A stretch of 64,000 bases of DNA. Origin: Pinus tabuliformis. Its lineage: Eukaryota; Streptophyta; Pinopsida; Pinales; Pinaceae. Shown one piece after another: positions 57,935 through 64,000 of this stretch. The notes beneath the pieces were generated by a model. The model made no database searches. It was not told where the DNA came from and saw nothing but the letters and a program-made list of their open reading frames with translations. How positions within the stretch are numbered: the first letter of the stretch is position 1; every line of letters begins with the position of its first letter. The DNA lies in contig CM062819.1 in the NCBI GenBank assembly GCA_031772625.1, forward strand, positions 1,237,193,897 to 1,237,257,896, given 5' to 3'. A program made the position numbers and the translations under genes.

Positions 57935-59320
57935 GGGAGAGAGAGGGAGGGAGGTGGGAGAAAGAGGGAGAGAGAGAGAGAGAGTAAGGGAGGTGGGAGA
58001 AAGAGGAAGGAAGAGAGAGATGAGGGGAGAGAGAGAAGGAAATAGTGAGGGAGAGAGAGATGGAGTTGGAAAGGGAGAGAGAAAGGGAGGGAATAACAAT
58101 ACATGAAGAGATATAGGTGGAGAGAGAGTGAGGGAGAGAGGAAAGGAGGAGGGAAGAGAGAGAGAAGGAGAGGAGAAAGAGAGAGTGAGGGGATAAGGAG
58201 GGAAGACAAATAGAAGGAGATGAGAGAGAGAGAGATAGAGATAGAGAGAGAGAGAGAGGGAGAGAGAGAGTAACAGAAAGAGGAGAGAAGGAGGGAAGAT
58301 ATAGAGAAGCAGAGGAGAGAGAGAGAAGGAGACACAAATATGGAGGAGGGAGAGAGGGTAAGAGAGAAAGGAAGAGAGGGAAGGGGATAGTGACAAAGTT
58401 GGAAGTATGGAGAAAGAGAGAGAGGGAGAGGGAGAGTGATGGGGGGAGAGACAGAGCAAGGTGGGAGAGAAAGGGAGAGAGAGGAAGGAAGAGAGAAAGG
58501 ACTTGAGAGACAAAAAGAGAGAGGGAGGGAGAGAGAGGGAGGAAAGAAAAAAGACAGATAGATAGAGGTGGATAGAGAGATGGAGTGACAAGGGAGAGAT
58601 GGAGAAAGAGTGAGGGAGAGAGGAGAGAGAGAGAGAAGGAGTAGAGAGAGAGAGGAAGAGAAGGGGAATATATAGAGAGAGAGAGATGGAGACATGGATA
58701 TGGATGGCATGGAGAGGGAGGGAGATAGTTATAGAGTTGGAGGGCAGAGAGAGAGGGGCAGAGAGACAGAGAGAGGTGGGAGAGAAAGGGAGAGAGAGGA
58801 AAGAAGAGAGAGAGGACTTGAGAGATAATGAGAGAGATGGAGTTAGAAGGGAAGAGAGAAGGAGGGAAGAAGAAAAAGAAATACATAGAGAAAGAAAGGT
58901 GGAAAGAGAGATAGAGGGAGTGCCAAGTGAGAGATGGAGAGATAGTGAGGGAGATAGGAGAGATAGAGAAGGAGAGAGACAAAGGGAGAGAAGGGGAATA
59001 GAGAGAGAGAAGGGGAAGAGAGAGAGAGAGGGAGAGGAAGTGGGAGGGGGAGAGAAACATATAGATATGGAGAGAGAGTGTGTATGTTTGGGGGGTGAGA
59101 TAAAGAGATAGAGGGAGATATAGATAGAAATGGAGGGGGGAGAGAGGTAAGAAGATAGAGACAGAGAGTGGGTGGGAGCGAGAGATAGTTATATATGAAT
59201 ATAGAGAACCTGTGTGTTTAGGGGTGAGACAAAGATGACAAAAAAGAGCTAAGGAGGAGATATAGATATAGATGGCGAGGGGAATGAGAGGTAAGAAGAG
59301 AGAGACACAGAGAGGGAGGG
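57828..59320. repeat. 1.5-kb GA-rich purine tract with higher-order repeats
   Basis: The plus strand is almost entirely G and A (GAGAGA, GAGAGGGAGG, GGGAGAGAAAGG). Larger units recur: GTGGGAGAGAAAGGGAGAGA through GGACTTGAGAGA occurs at 58461 and 58776 (about 315 bp apart). A TGTTT(G/A)GGGG.TGAGA(T/C)AAAGA block occurs near 59085 and 59215. The long Ser/Leu/Pro ORFs on the minus strand (to 428 codons) are composition artefacts. Gypsy B starts directly at its right edge. Confidence 0.95.
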
Positions 59321-59634
59321 TGTTAGGTCCCTATAATAATAGTGTATCCCCCATATTGTTTTTTTTGTGCCCCATGTAGCCCCCATATTATTATTGTTGT
59401 GTTCCATAGAAGCCCACTATTGTTATCATTGTGCCCTTACATTATTATTGTTATGTATGCCCTTATTATATTGTGACCCTTCAGACTCCTATATATACCA
59501 AGGAGGTCTTGTCATTTATATCATCTAAGAATTGTTCATTTATGTGATATAAAATGATATTTCCCCCTCAAAGATGCTTATTTTCAAGTCGTTGATCTAT
59601 CCCTTCTTCAATTTTTTGATATTGTTACATAACA
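59321..59634 (+). repeat. 5' LTR of gypsy B
   Basis: TGTTAGGTCCCTATAATAATA to GTTACATAACA, aligning with both LTRs of gypsy A. TATA box CCTATATATACC near 59489. Confidence 0.9.
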
Positions 59635-59636
59635 TT

Positions 59637-59648
59637 TGGTATGAGAGC
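59637..59648 (+). promoter_or_regulatory. Primer binding site of gypsy B
   Basis: TGGTATGAGAGC, one mismatch from the initiator Met-tRNA type. Confidence 0.85.
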
Positions 59649-60329
59649 TTTGGATCCTAGGGATTCATTGATTCAAAAGGCTCATCTTGGAATTTTAACT
59701 ATAACACTTTTCTACAAGGCTTTAGAAGCTAAAGATTCGACCAAACAGAGATTAAATCTTTGTTAACATCATGGAAAAATTTCATAGATTTTTTCATTAC
59801 ATTCTCGAAGGTATGATTCAAGGAAGTTAGGGTTTTTGTATGCTCTAGAATTCTATCTCAAATAAGTGTCTCAGGAAAAATCATCATAAATTTCATTTCA
59901 GACATAAAAATTGAATTTATTAAAAACTGGTTGAAATTAAATGGAATTTAGTTTCTTGGGTACCATTTCCAAGTCTGAAGTCTAAAACAATGACATGTGT
60001 CATTCCTTACAAGTTTGCTCTACTGAACAAGTCTATAAGCAGGTCATCTTGGGAGATTTGGCCTAACTTTACCTTGTAGAATCCAATCTCATTCTAACTA
60101 ATGGTGTTGGAAAGAGGACACAAAGGGATACCACTGGACACAATTTCAAGCCTTAGGAGATCAAAATAATAGAGATACAATAGTTTCAATATCAAGGTCT
60201 TAGAAGTAATTAAAATGTTTGTATTTTTTTAAATTTGCATAATTTTGATTGAAAAATAAGTTTGAAGTGATTCAAAGGGCATATTGAAGCATATATATAA
60301 TTGTTTGGTTCGAAAATTCCTATAAAAAA

Positions 60330-61421
60330 ATGGATACACCCAGTAAGAAACCAGAAATCTCTACTGTGACACATGAAGAAGAGAAATAAATGCAACATGA
60401 TATATCAAAATTACAAGACCAAGTGCAACAAATTTTTCTCTTGCAAAGAGTAACAAAAAATGAGCTAGAATCTAAGATGGATGGTTTGAAGAATGGTTTA
60501 AAAGTAAACATGGAAGGTTTGAAGGATGGTTTAAAAACAAAAATGAAGAGCGACCTAGAAGGTTTGACAAGGTTTCTACAAGAAATGCTTCCCAGTGGTG
60601 AAAAGGTACATGAAAATCATGATGAGGACAAAAGTAATATGAATTATGAATTTAGAGACTTAAACATTGGGTTTAAGAGCCCCCACATTCCAAAAATCGA
60701 TATGAGGAAGTTTGAAAGCAAGGATTCAGTAACATGGATACTACAAATGCAACGATTCTTTCATCTACATGATGTGCAACACACACAAAAGGTATGCATT
60801 GCATCCTTACATTTAAAGTCTAATAATCTTTTATGGTATCAATGAATTTGTTCTCATAAAGCACTAGTCACTTGGGTAATTTTAATGGAGGAATTAATAG
60901 CACATTATGAGGATACAAAGAGCAGTACCTTCTTTAGCCAATTGATAAATCTCAACCAAAAGGGTTAAATGGCGGAGCACAATGAGGATTTCCAAAGATT
61001 GAATATCAAGGTAACTGATATTCTAAAGGAGCATATTATTGTTGTCTTCATAGGGACTTTAAAGGATAACATCCGACATGAGGTTCGCCTTTGGGAACCT
61101 AATTCATTGGAAAATGCATTCAGGGTGGAAAGAAAAGTTGAAAGAAAAGTTATGGCAACAAGGAGGTCTAATACTCACAACTATAAATATGGAAGTGTTG
61201 CTACTCCTATCATCCCACAACCTACAAGGTTGACACCACAAAAATTGGATGAAAAAAGAGAAAAAAATATTTGTTATAATTGTGATATCAAATACACTAA
61301 AGGTCATAAGTGTTCTGAGAAGAAACTATTTTACATAGATTGTGAAGAGGAAGAAGAAAATGAAAAAGAAACATCAAAAGAAGAGGATATACACCGGGAA
61401 CCGACACCAAAGAAAGAATAA
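60330..61421 (+). pseudogene. gag: gag of gypsy B, one frame with three internal stops
   Basis: From ATG 60330 (MDTPSKKPEIST) the same frame runs to the stop at 61419-61421, interrupted by stops at 60387, 60843 and about 60966. Leu-rich units repeat near the start (DGLKNGLKVNM, EGLKDGLKTKM, DLEGLTRFLQEM). The Gag core has FESKDSVTWILQMQRFFHL and DVQHTQKVCIASLHLKSNN. The zinc knuckle CYNCDIKYTKGHKC is intact. The end is acidic. Gypsy A has the same protein with different breaks, so the two copies decayed independently. Confidence 0.85.
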
Positions 61422-61429
61422 ATGAATTT

Positions 61430-61800
61430 GATAATATCATGTAATGCAAGAATTACGACTCTTCAAACTTTCAATATAGAAGGATATATCAAGAAGAAAA
61501 AGGTAATAATGTTGATTGATTCGGGTAGTACACAATTTTACTCATTGTAAGGTAGCCAAGGAATTGATTTTCTTTCTATATCCAACACCATAGTGTCCAA
61601 TGACGGTTGCAAATGGAAAAAATATAAATTGATCAAGGAAGTGCCATATTATCAAGCTAACCATGGGGGAATATATATTGAATATTCCAATGCTTTCCAT
61701 TCCAATGGGTGGTTCTAATGATGTATTAGAAGTCTAATGGTTATAATATTTGGGGACGATATATTTTAATTTTCAAGAAATTTTCTTGAAATTTTTATGG
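61430..61800 (+). pseudogene. Protease region of gypsy B
   Basis: VIMLIDSGST keeps the catalytic Asp that gypsy A has lost, but a frameshift directly after it and later stops inactivate the domain. Confidence 0.7.
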
Positions 61801-61989
61801 GAAGAAAAGGAAAATTAATTAAGGGGTATCATAGTGAAAAAATATTTTTTAGAAAGGACAATAAGGTGCAATTGCACAATTATTCTCAATCGATATTCAA
61901 ACACTCAAATCATCTATTTCTCTAGATATCCAAATAGCCCTAAACAAACATTCCAAGGTATTTGAGACTCCCAAAAGTATGCCAACTAC

Positions 61990-63250
61990 TCATGATCATG
62001 ATCATGTTAGTCACTTGATTCGAGGAAGTGTTCCTCCAAACATCAGACCTTACAGATATCACTATGCCCAAAAGAGTGAAATTGAACGTATGGTTATGGA
62101 AATTCTAGAGGTAGGTATAATTCAACCTAGCGAAATTTATAATTGAACCTAGCCAAAATTGTTTCTCTTCTCTAGTAGTATTGGTGCATAACAAGGATGA
62201 ATCATGTTGTATGTGTGCATATTATAGAAAGTTTAATAGGATCACTATTAAAGATAAATCTCCCATTCCTATCATTGATGAATTAGATGGAGAAATTTAA
62301 TTCACCAAGTTGGATCTTCATTCCAGATATCCTCAAATTAGAATGAAGACAAAAGAATTTCCAAAAAAAACATGCAGAACCCATAAAGGTCATTATGAAT
62401 TTTTGGTCATGCCTTTTGGCCTTACCAAAGCACCTTCCACATTTCAAGGTTTGATGAATTCCACTTTTAAACCCTTTCTTAGAAAATTTGTGTTAGTATT
62501 TTTTGATGATATACTAATCTACAACAAATCTTGGAAGGATCATGTTCAACATGTTGACAAGGTGGTTAAACTATTGGAGGAGAAATAATTGTATGCAAAA
62601 CCCTCCAAATGTTTCTTTCGGGTACAAGTATTTGGGTAATATTGTATCCCACAAGGGTCCTAACAAAATTAAATCCATCAAGGAATGGAAAATCCCACAA
62701 CTATAAAGCATATTTGAGGGTTTCTCAGGTTCATAGGTTATTATCGCAAGTTTGTTAAGAATTATGGGAAAATATAAGTACCTCTAACAACATTATTAAG
62801 GAAGCATGCATTTTTTTGGACTCCAGAAGCAACTAAGGCCTTTGAACATCTTAAATAGGCAATGTGCCAAGGTTCGGTCTTTGCTGCACTAGAATTCACA
62901 AAAATATTTATTGTGGAATGTGATGCCCCAAGAAATGGAATTGGTGTTGTTTTAATGCAAGAAGGAATTCCATTGATTTTGAAAGCCTTCCAATTAAGGG
63001 AAATTATTTTACAAAAACCTATTTATGAGAAGGAAATGTTGGAAATACTACATGCCCTAAAGAAATGGTGCCCTTACATGATGGGGAGACACTTCAAGGT
63101 AAAAAAAATCATGATAGTCTTAAATACTTTTTAGAACAAACATTATCTTCATAAGAGCAACAAAAATGGGTCACAAAGATGTTGGGGTAGGACTTTGAAA
63201 TCATCTACAAAAAGGGAAGCAAAATGTTGTTGCAGATGCACTCTCAAGAA
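61990..63250 (+). pseudogene. Reverse transcriptase and RNase H of gypsy B
   Basis: RT pieces: GSVPPNIRPYRYHYAQ near 62025, [37 protein letters not shown] and the catalytic [15 protein letters not shown] (62490-62535). RNase H piece 62862-63134: IVECDAPRNGIGVVLMQEG, PIYEKEMLEILHALKKW. Deletions near 62610-62680 and several stops break it. Confidence 0.85.
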
Positions 63251-63390
63251 GGGATGAGGGTGTGGAAGCATTTATTTTTGCCATTTCTATTATCCATCCT
63301 GATTGCATAACTGAAGTAAGGGATGAGGATGTGGAAGCATTGCTTGGTTCCATTTCTATTATCTAACCTGATTGGATAACTAAAACAAGA
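63251..63390. repeat. 69-bp tandem duplication in gypsy B pol
   Basis: GGGATGAGG(G/A)TGTGGAAGCAT starts at 63251 and 63320. The matching part of gypsy A has a single copy (near 22537), so the duplication arose in this copy. 69 bp is 23 codons. Confidence 0.8.
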
Positions 63391-63399
63391 GATTGAATG

Positions 63400-64000
63400 G
63401 AATAACAATGAAGAGGTGTGGACACTCATTCAAAATTTGCAACAATATCTCAATACATCTAATACGTTTATCTAGAAAAATAATTCATTATGGTAAAAAT
63501 GTCATTTATATCTATGTAAGAACTCTCAACTCAAACAAAATATTCTTTTAGAATTGCACACCTATCCTTTAGGATGAAACTTAGGATTTTAAAACTTACC
63601 AAAAGGTGAAGAAATAATTTTTTTGGTATGGTATTAAATTTAATATTCAAAAGTTTGTGGCATAATGTTTGGTTTTCAAATTTTTTTTTTGAGACAATTA
63701 AAACCCCAGGTCCGTTATAACCATTATCCATTCCAAATCAATGTTGGGAGGAGGTCCCAATGGATTTTATCACAGGTTTACCCAAGTTCAAAGGAAAGAG
63801 TGTCATCATGATGGTAGTTGATAGACTTACCAAGTATGCACACTTTTGTGCACTATATCATTCTTCCAAAGCCAGTACAGTCGCCACTGCATTTATGGAA
63901 ACAATTCAAAAACTACATGGAAACCCAAATATTATTGTAAGTGGAAGAGATCCCATTTTCATTGGAATTTTTTAGACAAAATTATTTTCTTGTCTTGGTA
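63400..64000 (+). pseudogene. Integrase of gypsy B, N-terminal part
   Basis: A degraded HHCC region is followed by an ORF at 63760-63975 with MDFITGLPKFKGKSVIMMVV, RLTKYAHFCALYHSS and HGNPNIIVSGRDPIF. The second catalytic Asp (VSDRDPIF in gypsy A) is Gly here. It runs to the window edge. Confidence 0.85.

Larger units (their letters stand above)
59321..64000 (+). mobile_element. Ty3/gypsy chromovirus-type retrotransposon 'B', runs off the right edge
   Basis: It belongs to the same family as 18550-24364: matching LTR, PBS, gag repeats and pol order. It was inserted at the end of the GA tract. The 3' part of integrase and the 3' LTR lie outside the window. It has many stops and deletions. Confidence 0.9.

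Noticed and set aside
57774-59060. Long minus-strand ORFs (up to 428 codons) rich in Ser, Leu and Pro
   Set aside because: They lie over the GA-rich purine tract. CT-rich repeats lack stop codons, and overlapping ORFs in other frames have the same composition; there is no domain.

Overview
The window is plant nuclear DNA of a large, repeat-filled genome, most likely a gymnosperm (conifer). No host gene is recognisable. Everything I can identify is a retroelement or a simple or tandem repeat, set in AT-rich, decayed intergenic DNA. The strongest hint of a conifer is a Penelope-like element (PLE) with a GIY-YIG endonuclease and a hammerhead-ribozyme-like motif. PLEs of this kind are common in animals and, among land plants, are best known from conifers.

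Layout. (1) 1-3850: the 5' end of a Ty3/gypsy element on the minus strand, with a 2.1-kb LTR, a primer binding site and a gag ORF that stays open to the window edge. (2) 4723-~6250: the 3' end of a decayed element on the plus strand. Its ORF tail, polypurine tract and LTR start resemble the non-autonomous element at 37940-44700. (3) ~6300-17980: AT-rich DNA without recognisable genes, but with several tandem arrays. (4) 17985-26830: a nested locus. A DUF4283/zinc-knuckle (plant LINE ORF1-like) pseudogene was split by a 5'-truncated PLE (24386-26322, 11-bp target duplication). A chromovirus-type Ty3/gypsy element (18550-24364) then landed next to the PLE's left target-site copy. (5) 27525-29080: a decayed Ty1/copia pol on the plus strand. 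(6) 33112-45700: an old Ty1/copia element on the minus strand, with target duplication AAATT. It is interrupted in its leader by a 6.8-kb non-autonomous LTR element (37940-44700, target duplication CCAAC) that carries a long Glu/Lys-rich ORF with stops. (7) 46408-55241: a young, complete Ty1/copia element on the minus strand, with nearly identical LTRs, target duplication AGAAC and one uninterrupted 1617-codon gag-pol ORF. (8) 55247-59320: AT-rich DNA, an 85-bp duplication, an (AT)n tract of about 130 bp and a 1.5-kb purine-only-like GA tract. (9) 59321-64000: a second copy of the gypsy family of region 4, running off the right edge.

The element at 46408-55241 is the only one that looks capable of its own transposition, from polyprotein, PBS, PPT and TATA box. 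The gag ORF at the left edge is also intact as far as it can be read. The older elements are broken by stops, many of which fit C-to-T or G-to-A transitions such as CAG to TAG. That is what long-term methylation of silenced plant elements would leave.
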